From Balneolaceae bacterium (GTDB lineage Bacteria; Bacteroidota; Rhodothermia; Balneolales; Balneolaceae), in assembly GCA_007694095.1 (NCBI GenBank), contig RECI01000168.1, forward strand, positions 1 to 63,448: 63,448 nt of DNA, written 5' to 3'. The notes beneath the pieces were generated by a model. It had not been told where the DNA came from. It made no database searches and saw only the letters and a program-made list of their open reading frames with translations. Both the position numbers and the translations under genes were made by a program. This document shows, piece after piece, positions 45,572-54,861 of the stretch. Every line of letters starts with the position of its first letter. Position 1 is the first letter of the stretch.

Positions 45572-46738
45572 GTGGTACTGAATTGGTTGCTGATTTTTTC
45601 ACTTACATACCTGCTGGCTACTTCTGTGGTGTTGATACGAAACCGTTTTGAGTTTTCGCCCCCGTTTTCATCTGATAAAGATACGGCTCCTCATACAAAA
45701 ATATCGGTTTGTATTCCTGCGCGGAATGAAGAAAAGAACATTGCAATTCTCCTTGAGTCAATCGTCATTCAGGATTATACTGATTTTGAAATACTTGTAC
45801 TTGACGACCAATCCACAGACCATACGAATGAAATTGTGACAATACTTCGGCATGATCATCCCGATTTGATACATATTTTTTCCGGAGCTCCAAAACCCTC
45901 AGGTTGGCTTGGAAAACCCTGGGCGTGTATGCAATTGGGTGAGAAAGCTACGGGTGATATTATATTGTTCCTGGACGCCGACACTACTCTTAAACCAAAT
46001 GCTCTGGCAAATATCGCATCTACCTTCCGCCATTACAAATTAGATATGGCAGCCATTTGGCCTAAACAGATACTGGAAACGTTCTGGGAAAAAACCGTAA
46101 TACCTCTAATATACTACGCCCTGCTTACCCTGCTGCCGTCAATATATGTTTACCGTGACCCAAGATGGATGCCTTCGGGTTTGAAAAACAGAATGCGCCC
46201 TGCTTTCGCTGCTGCAAATGGCCAATGCATTGCATTTACAAAAAGTTGGTATCATAAAATCGGAGGGCATGAAGCGGTAAAAAACCATATCGTTGAAGAT
46301 GTAGAACTTGCAAAAGCAGTAAAAAAACACGGTGGAAAGCTTAGAATGTTCAATGGTATTGAAACAGTTACATGCAGAATGTACAGAAATAACAGGGAGA
46401 TGTTTTCGGGACTGAGGAAAAATTTTCTTGCAGGATTTCAAAATTCACTACCACTATTTATTTCTGCGGCACTGGTGCATATCATTGTTTTTGTATTGCC
46501 TTATTTAACTGTTATACTGGCATTTATTACGGATAACCCGGAATTATTTTTTTTATCGGTTACATCGATTACAATAATTCTTTTGCATCGATTGCTTCTT
46601 GCAAAGTGGTTTGGATGGAATCCATTATATGCTTTCACTCATCCTATTGGAATTTGCTGGTTTCAATGGCTTGGGCTGGTTAAAATTTATGACCAACTGA
46701 CAGGAAAAAAAACAGACTGGAAAGGAAGAAAAGTTTAA
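45572..46738 (+). CDS. Family-2 glycosyltransferase, CruC/CrtQ-like
   Basis: The 388-residue membrane-bound GT2 enzyme has an N-terminal helix (LLIFSLTYLLATSVVLI). The GT-A domain shows VCIPARNEEKNIAILLESI, LDDQSTDHT, DIILFLDADTTL (DxD), ANGQCIAFTKSWYHKIGGHEAV and IVEDVELAKAVKKHGG (ED catalytic motif). Three C-terminal helices follow. This layout matches carotenoid glycosyltransferases such as CruC and CrtQ. The divergent CrtC-like hydratase gene supports a role in glycosylating a hydroxylated carotenoid end group, as inferred for related phototolerant Bacteroidota. Start at GTG, just downstream of a clear AAGGAG. Confidence 0.85.
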   Translation: MVLNWLLIFSLTYLLATSVVLIRNRFEFSPPFSSDKDTAPHTKISVCIPARNEEKNIAILLESIVIQDYTDFEILVLDDQSTDHTNEIVTILRHDHPDLIHIFSGAPKPSGWLGKPWACMQLGEKATGDIILFLDADTTLKPNALANIASTFRHYKLDMAAIWPKQILETFWEKTVIPLIYYALLTLLPSIYVYRDPRWMPSGLKNRMRPAFAAANGQCIAFTKSWYHKIGGHEAVKNHIVEDVELAKAVKKHGGKLRMFNGIETVTCRMYRNNREMFSGLRKNFLAGFQNSLPLFISAALVHIIVFVLPYLTVILAFITDNPELFFLSVTSITIILLHRLLLAKWFGWNPLYAFTHPIGICWFQWLGLVKIYDQLTGKKTDWKGRKV

Positions 46739-46790
46739 ACAGTTCAAATCACTGTTTATTTTTACTAAAAGAGATTGCATATTTCAATAG

Positions 46791-47708
46791 ATGAAAGAGT
46801 TGATTGCTAAATACCTGAGGTATCTTTCTGTTGAGAGAAATGCCTCCAAACATACTATCTTATCTTACAAAAACGATCTTAACCAGCTTTTGAGATATAC
46901 TTCAGCGGAACGGGGTGTTGATGTAACATCAGTTGACATTAACCGGATAGACAGGTTAACCATACGCCTTTGGCTTGGTTCACTTTCTGAAGACGGCATG
47001 GCAAAAAACACGATAGCACGAAAAGTTGCATCTTTGCGTTCTTTCTTTAAATACTGCTTTAAAAGAGGATACATTCAAAAAAATCCTGCTCATTTGCTCA
47101 TAGTCCCGAAAAAAGAACAACGGTTACCAAAAACTGTACTCCCTGAAGACATTCATCATATGATGGAACTCGCCTCAGGGGATGATCCGGTAATTGTACA
47201 AGATCGTGCCATACTTGAGCTTTTCTATTCAACAGGAATTCGACTGAATGAACTTATCGTGTTAAATATCACAGATATTGATTTGCAAAATAAGCAGCTG
47301 ATAGTACAAGGCAAGGGGAATAAACAGAGAATAGTACCACTCGGCCAGCATGCAATTACCGCCTGTACAAAACATTTGAAATCCAGAAAAAAATTACTTA
47401 ATTCCAAAAGCACTTCCGGCGACTTAAAAGCATTATTCATTGCACCAAGGGGAGCACGAATGAATCACAGAAAAGTACAGCGAACCATTCGGGATTATTT
47501 TATGAGAGTTAGTGAAATTACTCAGAAGAGCCCCCATATATTACGGCACAGCTTCGCCACACATATGCTGGATGCCGGGGCGGACATTCGCCTCATTAAA
47601 GAGTTTTTAGGACACGCGAATCTCTCGTCCACACAGGTCTATACGCATACCAGTGTGGAACATCTTAGAAAAGTTTACAGCAAAGCCCATCCAAGGGCAG
47701 AATTATAA
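46791..47708 (+). CDS. xerC: Tyrosine recombinase, XerC/XerD-like
   Basis: This 305-residue integrase-family recombinase of XerC/XerD type resolves chromosome dimers at dif sites together with its partner. An N-terminal SAM-like DNA-binding domain (YLRYLSVERNASKHTILSYKNDL) precedes the catalytic domain with STGIRLNELI (Arg), GKGNKQR (Lys), HILRHSFATHML (HxxR), GHANLSSTQVYTHTS (His and catalytic Tyr). All active-site residues are present. A chromosomal housekeeping role is favoured over a mobile element because it adjoins hpf and hprK and has no attachment repeats around it. XerC versus XerD is not settled. Confidence 0.88.
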   Translation: MKELIAKYLRYLSVERNASKHTILSYKNDLNQLLRYTSAERGVDVTSVDINRIDRLTIRLWLGSLSEDGMAKNTIARKVASLRSFFKYCFKRGYIQKNPAHLLIVPKKEQRLPKTVLPEDIHHMMELASGDDPVIVQDRAILELFYSTGIRLNELIVLNITDIDLQNKQLIVQGKGNKQRIVPLGQHAITACTKHLKSRKKLLNSKSTSGDLKALFIAPRGARMNHRKVQRTIRDYFMRVSEITQKSPHILRHSFATHMLDAGADIRLIKEFLGHANLSSTQVYTHTSVEHLRKVYSKAHPRAEL

Positions 47709-47714
47709 TCACAA

Positions 47715-47722
47715 AAAGGAGG
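47715..47722 (+). promoter_or_regulatory. Shine-Dalgarno site AAAGGAGG before hpf
   Basis: AAAGGAGG at 47715-47722 stands 5 nt before ATG 47728. It fixes that start against the longer frame reaching back into xerC, and suggests strong translation of the hibernation factor. Confidence 0.8.
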
Positions 47723-47727
47723 AACAC

Positions 47728-48027
47728 ATGAAAACCACATTCACTGCACGACATTTTCAGGCGAGCTCAGATTTAAAAGAATACTCGTTAAATGCAGTTG
47801 AAAAACTGGAACAATTTTTCGATAAAATCATTTTATGTGATATCGTTTTACGTCCAGGACAGGATGATGAAAATCCCGCAATAGCAGATTTAAATGTAAA
47901 AGTTCCAAGAACCCTTATTTCGGTTTCCGAAGCTGCACCTGCCTACGAACAGGCAATAGGCAATGCTGTGGACAATGCTATCAGACAGCTCAGGAAATAT
48001 AAAACTAAACATTACGAACATAATTAA
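47728..48027 (+). CDS. hpf: Ribosome hibernation-promoting factor, short type
   Basis: The 99-residue protein of the HPF/YfiA family begins MKTTFTARHFQASSDLKEYS. VEKLEQFFDKI and VKVPRTLISVSEAAPAYEQAIGNAVDNAIRQL form the helix/sheet typical of the ribosome-binding domain. It inactivates ribosomes in stationary phase by occupying the mRNA/tRNA channel. The short length means the dimerisation C-terminal domain of long HPF is absent. A strong Shine-Dalgarno site precedes it, and it is followed by a rho-independent terminator, so it can be regulated apart from hprK. Spacing to xerC is 19 bp. Confidence 0.95.
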   Translation: MKTTFTARHFQASSDLKEYSLNAVEKLEQFFDKIILCDIVLRPGQDDENPAIADLNVKVPRTLISVSEAAPAYEQAIGNAVDNAIRQLRKYKTKHYEHN

Positions 48028-48039
48028 TTCTGAAGATAT

Positions 48040-48075
48040 CCCGCGCAATTTAAAACTTTGCGCGGGTTTTTATTT
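48040..48075 (+). terminator. Rho-independent terminator after hpf
   Basis: CCCGCGCAA, 9-nt loop, TTGCGCGGG form a 9-bp perfect stem followed by TTTTTATTT. It lies in the 71-bp gap between hpf and hprK and would limit read-through. Confidence 0.92.
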
Positions 48076-48098
48076 ATTCCAATCAACAGTCACAAATC

Positions 48099-49127
48099 AT
48101 GCCATTCAGAAACCAGGAAGCCATACCCATCAGGGAGAATATTGAAGTTTCAGAACTCGTAGAAAGGCTAAAAGAACGTATCAGAATCGAACTAATGCCT
48201 GTAGCAGCAACAGAATATGCTTCTAAAAAAATGGTGACAGAAGCTGATCTGCACAGGCCTGGCCTTGCACTTGCCGGATATGTGGATTTATTTACGTATC
48301 AGCGGATACAGGTTATAGGGAATACTGAAATAAATTTCTTAAACAATCTTGATGAACGAAGCAGGCTGGACGCTTTCACCAAACTTTTAGGTTTCAATAT
48401 ACCCGTAATTTTTCTGACCGATAATAACCAGCTGGATAATGCATTACTGAAAAAAGCTGATGCAAGCAAAATACCCATCTACCGAACCGAGCAGGAAACT
48501 ACGAAATTCATGTTCTTGCTTCGGGATTTTCTTGAAGACTATTTTGCTCTTCAAACCATGCTCCACGGAACAATGGTAGATGTTTACGGTATAGGAATAT
48601 TAATCAGCGGAAAATCCGGTTTGGGTAAAAGTGAGGTTGCACTTGATCTTGTAGAACGGGGGCATCGTCTTGTTTCAGATGATGTTGTGATGCTGACAAA
48701 AAAAGGAAATGTATTGCTAGCCTCCGCTACCGAAATGAATAAACATTTCATGGAAATCCGGGGACTTGGTATTGTTGATGTAATGTCGATGTTTGGCATT
48801 CGCTCAATCCGTTATCAAAAAAGGCTTGAGGTAGTACTGGAACTTTCCCTTTGGGAAGACACCGAAAACATCAACAGAACCGGACTAAATCATGATTCAA
48901 TAGAAATACTTGGAACGGAAATACCTTTGATTCACTTGCCCATAACCCCGGGTAAGAATATTACAGTAATCGCTGAAGTAATCGCGATGAATTACCTTTT
49001 AAAGCACTATGGTTACGATGCAGCAGAGGCATTTCAAAAGAAAATTAAAAAGCATATTGCCGAAAAGAAAAACCGGCATGACATGCCCCGCCGGGCAATC
49101 GAGTATTTCGAAGGTGATTTTGAATAA
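48099..49127 (+). CDS. hprK: HPr kinase/phosphorylase
   Basis: HprK phosphorylates or dephosphorylates Ser46 of HPr-type proteins and, in Gram-positives, drives catabolite control. Its 342 residues have the N-terminal DRTGG-like domain (to about 140) and a catalytic domain with LHGTMVDVYGIG (catalytic His near residue 157), the P-loop GKSGLGKS at 171-178, the conserved DLVERGHRLVSDDVV, and the signature MEIRGLGIVDVMSMFG. No HPr, EI or PTS gene is nearby, so its target must be elsewhere or it has another role. The C-terminus is basic. Confidence 0.95.
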   Translation: MPFRNQEAIPIRENIEVSELVERLKERIRIELMPVAATEYASKKMVTEADLHRPGLALAGYVDLFTYQRIQVIGNTEINFLNNLDERSRLDAFTKLLGFNIPVIFLTDNNQLDNALLKKADASKIPIYRTEQETTKFMFLLRDFLEDYFALQTMLHGTMVDVYGIGILISGKSGLGKSEVALDLVERGHRLVSDDVVMLTKKGNVLLASATEMNKHFMEIRGLGIVDVMSMFGIRSIRYQKRLEVVLELSLWEDTENINRTGLNHDSIEILGTEIPLIHLPITPGKNITVIAEVIAMNYLLKHYGYDAAEAFQKKIKKHIAEKKNRHDMPRRAIEYFEGDFE

Positions 49128-49238
49128 TTACATTTCTTTGTAACAATTATTTACTATTTTATCTGATCCATAATTTTTAAAACTTAGTAATAAGAGCTAA
49201 CTTATTTATTGACACTTTACCTGCTCTACCAATTTTTT

Positions 49239-50225
49239 ATGGCCTTTAAAAGACATTACATTTACGACCCTGAACGGTGTGAGTTTGTACCTTTAGAATA
49301 CGACAGCAAAAAAAAACTTATCCACTCTCTTTCATTTTGGCTGATAAATTCAATCGTACTTGCGTGTTTTGGCCTTGCTTTATTATCTAACGTTGTAGGG
49401 ACACCGGCTGAAATTGCCCTGAAAGACGAAAATAAAACACTTCTACATCAGCTAAAAAAAGCTGAAGTATCGATTCTCGATATTGAAAAGCAACTCAATG
49501 TAATCGCAAAACTTGACAACGAAATGTATCGGTCGGTTCTCGGCCTGGAACCGATATCCGAAGATGTTAGAATGGCTGGAACAGGCGGTGCAGATATTTA
49601 TTCTGACTTTGATTTCCACAGCCAGGAGGCTTCAGAAATTTTGAGGAGAACAGCATCCAAACTTGACAAACTTGAGAGACAGGTAAATGGACAGATGCAC
49701 TCATTTGATGAAATCAAAAATTATTACAATTCAAATAAAAACAGGTTGCGCAATATCCCTGCTATAAAACCGGTTAATGGAATTATTCTAAGTGGCTATG
49801 GAATGAGACCTCACCCGGTTCTTGGATACAGAAGAATGCATGAAGGAGTAGATTTCAGGGCTGACGTTGGGACTGAGGTCTATGCTACGGGGGATGGCGT
49901 TATCAAATTTGCCGGACGTCGCGGTACGTATGGAAACCTTCTTGAAATCGATCATGGGTTTGGAATGGTTACCCGTTACGCTCATTTATCAGGATTTGCT
50001 GAGGGCATCAGGCCGGGGCGAAAAGTTGAAAGAGGTGAAATCATTGCATTTTCAGGAAACTCAGGATTAACGCAAGGGCCGCATTTGCATTATGAGGTGA
50101 TTGTTGATGGAAAGCCAGCAGATCCCGTTACCTATTTAATCGCAGATATTACTCCTGAAGAATACCTGATGTTTAAAGAGATGCACAATCAGTCGTCAGA
50201 ATTTTCAATTTCATTTCTCGATTAA
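49239..50225 (+). CDS. M23-family metallopeptidase with coiled coil
   Basis: This 328-residue membrane-anchored LytM-domain protein has one helix (SFWLINSIVLACFGLALLSNVV) near residue 35-55, followed by a coiled-coil stretch (LKDENKTLLHQLKKAEVSILDIEKQL). The C-terminal M23 domain has its zinc site intact: HEGVDFRADVGTEVYATGDGV, TRYAHLSGF and GPHLHYEVIVDG (HxH). Start at ATG 49239, within a frame that begins at TTG 49209 but has no convincing family extension there. This layout resembles the NlpD/MepM-like envelope endopeptidases. It differs from the other M23 gene here in retaining HxH. Confidence 0.92.
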   Translation: MAFKRHYIYDPERCEFVPLEYDSKKKLIHSLSFWLINSIVLACFGLALLSNVVGTPAEIALKDENKTLLHQLKKAEVSILDIEKQLNVIAKLDNEMYRSVLGLEPISEDVRMAGTGGADIYSDFDFHSQEASEILRRTASKLDKLERQVNGQMHSFDEIKNYYNSNKNRLRNIPAIKPVNGIILSGYGMRPHPVLGYRRMHEGVDFRADVGTEVYATGDGVIKFAGRRGTYGNLLEIDHGFGMVTRYAHLSGFAEGIRPGRKVERGEIIAFSGNSGLTQGPHLHYEVIVDGKPADPVTYLIADITPEEYLMFKEMHNQSSEFSISFLD

Positions 50226-50298
50226 TTAAGCCTTACGCACAATCAAAGGGCTTTTGCTTTTTTTCATTCAAAAGAAATTTATCGAGATGCTAATCCGA

Positions 50299-50994
50299 TC
50301 AGGCTTCACCACAATCTACCTTAAAGCCCTGTTTGCGAACAGTGTGTATATATTTAAAACTTGAGTGTTTTCGTATTTTCTTCCTTAGGTAGCTTACGTA
50401 TACATTTATATAATTGGTTTGGGTATTGAAATCAATTCCCCATACATTTTCGGCAAGTTCATCGAGAGAAATCACTTTACCCTTATTTTTAGTTAAATAA
50501 GCGAGCAGATTAAATTCACTGTTAGTTAAATCAATTTCAACACCCTTGATGGTAACTTGTCTGTCAATTACATTGATTTTCAATTCATTACACTTCAATT
50601 CAGTACCATTGCTTATCGTACTTCGCCTCCTGATTGCTTCAATCCGTGCAAGCAACTCTTCTATACTAAAGGGTTTTGTTAGATAATCATCAGCACCCGC
50701 GTTCAAGTTTTTTACTTTAATATCAGTTTCATGATCTGCAGAAAGAATTAAAACCGGTGTTTTAATACCATTATTCCGCATCTCAATACAGACATCATAC
50801 CCATTACCGTCTGGCAGCCGCAAATCCAGGATGATCATATCAAGATTCGGTTTTTGTGACATGTCTAATGCTTCGGCTGCATTTTCAGCTTCAAAAACTG
50901 AACCCCCGTGATGCTCCAAAGCTTTCTTAACAAGAAGGCGAACTGTTGGATCATCTTCTACAATAAGTATGCTTAAGTTGTCTAATTTTCCCAT
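50299..50994 (-). CDS. OmpR/PhoB-family response regulator, orphan
   Basis: The 231-residue two-domain response regulator has a receiver domain (residues 1-120) carrying the acidic pocket LIVEDDP, phospho-acceptor Asp in MIILDLRLPDG near residue 56, and LTKPFS (Lys). A winged-helix DNA-binding domain of the OmpR type follows (DLTNSEFNLLAYLTKNKGKVISLDELAENVWG; NYINVYVSYLRKKIRKHSSFKYIHTVRKQGFKV). No histidine kinase is adjacent, so the partner is elsewhere. The gene is followed by a spacer containing a weak hairpin (near 50227-50262). Confidence 0.95.
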   Translation of the reverse strand: MGKLDNLSILIVEDDPTVRLLVKKALEHHGGSVFEAENAAEALDMSQKPNLDMIILDLRLPDGNGYDVCIEMRNNGIKTPVLILSADHETDIKVKNLNAGADDYLTKPFSIEELLARIEAIRRRSTISNGTELKCNELKINVIDRQVTIKGVEIDLTNSEFNLLAYLTKNKGKVISLDELAENVWGIDFNTQTNYINVYVSYLRKKIRKHSSFKYIHTVRKQGFKVDCGEA

Positions 50995-51032
50995 GTTTAT
51001 AAATTGCGTTTTTTTATTTTCAACGAATAGGA

Positions 51033-51761
51033 TTACTTCATTACCCTGTAATTCTTATTTTTCAGCCAATCAATAACCTCCTCTATATAAATTCCGGAAA
51101 GCGAATGATCGGCATCCAAAAGTCTGAATGATGATTTAACTCCAAGCTTGTTTAGTTTTTCTATTTCCTTTTTTTGCGGAATGTAATCTACAATACTGTC
51201 ACCACTACCATGCAAAGCAAGAATTTCGAGATGGCTCAGGTTTGCCCAATTTCCATCTTGAATTACTTCCGTCTTAATTCTACATCCTGTAACAATAAGA
51301 TCATTTACATGTTTCCACCTGGTGAGAGCAAAATAGCCTGCGAGATACCCACCCATTGAATAGCCGAATACGCACATTTTGCTCACACGTAAAAATTTTA
51401 CCAGGTTATCAATTATTTCCTGAATAAACTCCGATGACAATTCTAACGATTTAATAAACTGTTTCCTCTTTCCATCATAGAGATACCATGAACTTCCCCA
51501 TTTTGATACTGTCTTTTTTTGAGATTTATCATATAGCGGATAGGGGCCCTGAATAAACAAATGATATGCTTCCAAGATTAAAAAAGGCTTGCAAACTTCT
51601 TCGAATGTTTTCAGATTTTCCCCAAATCCATGCAAATAAAGTATAAGAGGTTTGCTTTCACCTTTATTTCCCGTTTCAATTAGTTTATAAGGTACTTCAA
51701 TTTTAAAAGATGTTTTGCCGGAAACAAGAACATCCGGTTTTTCTGCTTTTACTTGTTTCAT
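51033..51761 (-). CDS. Alpha/beta-hydrolase (esterase/thioesterase-like)
   Basis: The 242-residue alpha/beta-hydrolase has the nucleophile elbow GYSMGGYLAGYFA near residue 133, an oxyanion region LILYLHGFGENLKTFEEV near residue 38, a probable acid in ALHGSGDSIVDYIP near residue 193, and a catalytic His in LLDADHSLSGIYI near residue 220. There is no signal peptide. Family members act as esterases, phospholipases or thioesterases; the substrate is unknown. It is upstream of, and 38 bp from, the response regulator on the same strand, so they may be co-transcribed. Confidence 0.88.
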   Translation of the reverse strand: MKQVKAEKPDVLVSGKTSFKIEVPYKLIETGNKGESKPLILYLHGFGENLKTFEEVCKPFLILEAYHLFIQGPYPLYDKSQKKTVSKWGSSWYLYDGKRKQFIKSLELSSEFIQEIIDNLVKFLRVSKMCVFGYSMGGYLAGYFALTRWKHVNDLIVTGCRIKTEVIQDGNWANLSHLEILALHGSGDSIVDYIPQKKEIEKLNKLGVKSSFRLLDADHSLSGIYIEEVIDWLKNKNYRVMK

Positions 51762-52395
51762 GAAAAGCTTGTAATCACTGACTTAAGCTATTTTTAATAT
51801 AATTTAATGAAACTATTTTAATATTAATCAATCTGCAAGAAATATTTTGAATTTTTACATTGTTTTGAGTTGCGAAGCATAAAAACTAGGATATAAGTTG
51901 ATTTGTGTGGGAAGTGGATACGGCCCATTTACGTTATCCAATTTGTTTTACCTTCGAGGGTCAGGAAAACTTCGTTGCTTAAAGATGCTGAATGCTGGTG
52001 ACGAATGAATCCAGCCACACTGAAGAGTCCGAAGGACCTCTTCAAAAAGATTCCCCGCGGGACAATCGTAGCGTGTTACCTCAACTTCCACAAAGTTAGG
52101 AAATCGGGTTCTATTTAGCTAAACCGGTAAAAAGTAATGCTACAAAGGAAGATTCCTATATTATTGGGAATATGAAGTACCAGTGGTTGATGATTGAGCT
52201 ATTACAAACCAAGACAGACCTGAAAGCGGAACATCCCAATCCTTTGGGGGGCATAAGCCTCACCAGGATGATGGGCATACTTTTGGTGCGTAACGGGGTA
52301 CTGTATCCGGCATTCAGCATCTTGCCGCCGTTGATCTGAATAACTTGCCCTAAAAATCAACACCGAACCCAATTACTCCTCATCCAATTGGCAAC
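51762..52395. other. Intergenic stretch with a possible degraded coding remnant
   Basis: This 634-bp spacer has two parts: an AT-rich upstream segment (51762-51890) and a more GC-rich segment (about 51900-52350) unlike usual promoter DNA. The latter includes a 55-codon frame at 52172-52339 (GTLKAEHPNPLGGI-type residues, plus strand) with no recognisable family, which could be part of an eroded gene. I see no RNA gene. Confidence 0.35.
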
Positions 52396-54690
52396 TTATT
52401 TCAAAACAGTAAACTTGCGTGAAATATTTATGCCTGTTGACGTTAACGTGTAAATATAAACACCACTCGAAAGAGTGGATGCATCAAACGTTACCTTGTG
52501 AGATCCCGCCATAAATTTACCGTCAGCTACTACTGCAACCCGCCGGCCAAGTATGTCGAAAACTGACAGATTAACTTCAGCCTGCTCAGGCAGATCAAAA
52601 GTAATATGTGTGATTGGGTTGAACGGATTCGGGAAATTTTGGTAAAGTGCTGCTTTATCCGGCAAGTTATAATGCTGCTCATCAGCTAATCCCGGGTAAA
52701 TATGAAGAATATATTGTGAATTTAAATCGCTGCTGACAGGTTTATTAAACTCAGATCTCAAAATCAAATCATTATTTTTCTTTCTCTGGATATTGCTCTT
52801 GAAATTGAATTTAAAAGATGAAAATAAATCCAGGTGATGTAAGTATCCGGTAAATGTATCTTCGATTATAATTTTCCAGTCATACGGTATATTTTTAAAT
52901 CTCTTTATTGATAAAGTAGCTGCACCACTCACTCCGGATGATTGAAATACAACAGGTATTGATAATTTTTCACCTGGGTCAAAAGGCCGGGAATCCTGAG
53001 CCTTTAAAACGATCTCCCCATTTAATTCTCCAATAAATGCAATATTTACATACCTATTGGAGAGCGGCACTATTTTATGAGCATCTCTCATATCCCAATC
53101 ATGGTGGGCATCGGCATGAAAATAAAGCTGAAACGCCTCATCAATGAATAGTTCATCTGATCTTGAATCTATAGCCTCGAGCTGGAAACTAACCAGGCGA
53201 AAAGGTATGTTATCTTTGAAAAATTCAGCATCATAATTTCCGGAAGTATGATGAGGAAAGGTCATTTCTAAAGCATCATGATTATGGATAAAGAAACCCT
53301 GAAATGCAGCAATATTCTCCCCGGCATTAATAACTTTATAATTTCCGGTACTTTGCCACACCTGGGCGGTGTTGCTCATCAGATTTCCACCGGAAACCCA
53401 CGCATTCAACCCCTCATCTGTATCCAGTTTAATATCCGTACCAAAGGGATTACCTATCAAATTCCAGGTACCGTTCATTTGCCCCTCAATATTATCGGCA
53501 TGGTATGATGATAATGAGACTGAAACATCAGACTGCATCGCTTTGCCATTCGAAACAAGGCTGAATGGAAGTGGTTTACCGGGTAAGTAAGTATCGTTAT
53601 CATAGAGATACCAGATAAAACCGGTGCCAGGCTCCAGGATATCGTCTGTATTTCCGGGTTTAATCCATGAATTCCCGGATGCTTCGGGATCAAATGTATA
53701 GATATTTGCAATACCTGCTTCAATTGCCGCTCCGGTTATCCCCTGAACATGATTCTGGCGATTCAGGTTTTCAATATTGAATTTATCTGAAGGTGCAGCA
53801 AGCATTCTCCACCCTTCCCCACCGCTGATATCACGTAATACAGGTAAGTGATTCGCGTAGATGATATCGTCGACTTCCATTGATGCAATTTCTCCATTAA
53901 CACTGCCTCCAAGTAAACGGATCACAGATATTTTTTCACCAACAGCCAATGGGCTTCCCTGGTGATTGCCATTTGCAGATCCAGGTCCTGCAGCAACAAA
54001 ATTTCTATCAATCCAATAAGCTTGCTGTTGACTACCTATTGAATATGAAATCCCATTTCTATAATAAAAGTAATCATCAGGGGAATTATTGATATAAATT
54101 TCAATGATATGTTTTTTATTCAGCTCAACCAGGTTCAAATTAAAGTCGTGCGCTGAGTTGATTCCTGACCCTGTACCACTTTTCCTTTGTTTATCTATAT
54201 ATAACTCCCCTGTTTCCTGATCCTCTTGAACAGAAAATCTGATACCTGCTGCAAGACTCCCTAAACTTAAAGCATTGCCTGCAGAGTTTTCATCTCCAAT
54301 AAAAATCTCAAGATTGTTTTTACCTTCAGCAATGATTTTGATAGATGCCCTCAGGTAAAAAAACTCAGTGGCATCAAAACCTTGAATCTCAAAAATATTT
54401 CTTGCAGCCGTGGAACCGGCATCAAGTATCATTCTTGAATAGGTTCCAATCATATTATCAATATCTGAAATAATAATATCTCTGCCATCATTATTTACTC
54501 CGGTTCGAACTCTAAAAATTCCCCCGTTTGATTGGTTCTGTAAGATAAAATTTGTGTCGTCACCGGAAGTTTTTTCCCCAATAAAGTCTCCAAAGTCAAA
54601 TGACCACAGTTGTTCCTGGCCAGAAGCTTGTGTGGATGTGATGATAGAAATGGCTGCCAGCAAGACAAACAGATTTACACGTAGTCTCAT
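52396..54690 (-). CDS. Large secreted protein with type IX sorting domain
   Basis: The protein has about 764 residues, with a signal peptide (LFVLLAAISIITSTQASG) after ATG 54690. I see no catalytic motif. A beta-rich N-terminal region (LWSFDFGDFIGEKTSGDD; FEIQGFDATEFFYLRASI) suggests a carbohydrate- or glycan-binding-like fold. Repeated YHxD / LIGNPFGTDIKLDTDEG segments in the middle recall domains found in T9SS cargo. The last 90 residues are the type A sorting domain (ALYQNFPNPFNPITHITFDLPEQAEVNLSVFDILGRRV ... GVYIYTLTSTGINISRKFTVLK). The protein is presumably exported through the outer membrane and anchored to the surface or released. A GAGAGA-rich leader precedes the start. Confidence 0.88.
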   Translation of the reverse strand: MRLRVNLFVLLAAISIITSTQASGQEQLWSFDFGDFIGEKTSGDDTNFILQNQSNGGIFRVRTGVNNDGRDIIISDIDNMIGTYSRMILDAGSTAARNIFEIQGFDATEFFYLRASIKIIAEGKNNLEIFIGDENSAGNALSLGSLAAGIRFSVQEDQETGELYIDKQRKSGTGSGINSAHDFNLNLVELNKKHIIEIYINNSPDDYFYYRNGISYSIGSQQQAYWIDRNFVAAGPGSANGNHQGSPLAVGEKISVIRLLGGSVNGEIASMEVDDIIYANHLPVLRDISGGEGWRMLAAPSDKFNIENLNRQNHVQGITGAAIEAGIANIYTFDPEASGNSWIKPGNTDDILEPGTGFIWYLYDNDTYLPGKPLPFSLVSNGKAMQSDVSVSLSSYHADNIEGQMNGTWNLIGNPFGTDIKLDTDEGLNAWVSGGNLMSNTAQVWQSTGNYKVINAGENIAAFQGFFIHNHDALEMTFPHHTSGNYDAEFFKDNIPFRLVSFQLEAIDSRSDELFIDEAFQLYFHADAHHDWDMRDAHKIVPLSNRYVNIAFIGELNGEIVLKAQDSRPFDPGEKLSIPVVFQSSGVSGAATLSIKRFKNIPYDWKIIIEDTFTGYLHHLDLFSSFKFNFKSNIQRKKNNDLILRSEFNKPVSSDLNSQYILHIYPGLADEQHYNLPDKAALYQNFPNPFNPITHITFDLPEQAEVNLSVFDILGRRVAVVADGKFMAGSHKVTFDASTLSSGVYIYTLTSTGINISRKFTVLK

Positions 54691-54861
54691 AGTTTCTCTC
54701 TCTCTTTCTCTCAAATTATTATTCGTTTACGAGCAAAACGAATCTTGATTCTTGATTTCTCTCTTAAGTTAAATCAGGTAATTTATACCAGTGCTAATAT
54801 GCAAAATCAAAAATATATTTTCCAAAAAAAAATTGATCAAATGAAACACCGGTGATTATCC

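Noticed and set aside
46791-47708. Integrase of a mobile island
   Set aside because: XerC/XerD-like motifs are present but there are no attachment repeats, tRNA gene or cargo; neighbours are housekeeping genes.
52172-52339. New small protein gene
   Set aside because: No ribosome site or family; kept only as a possible remnant.
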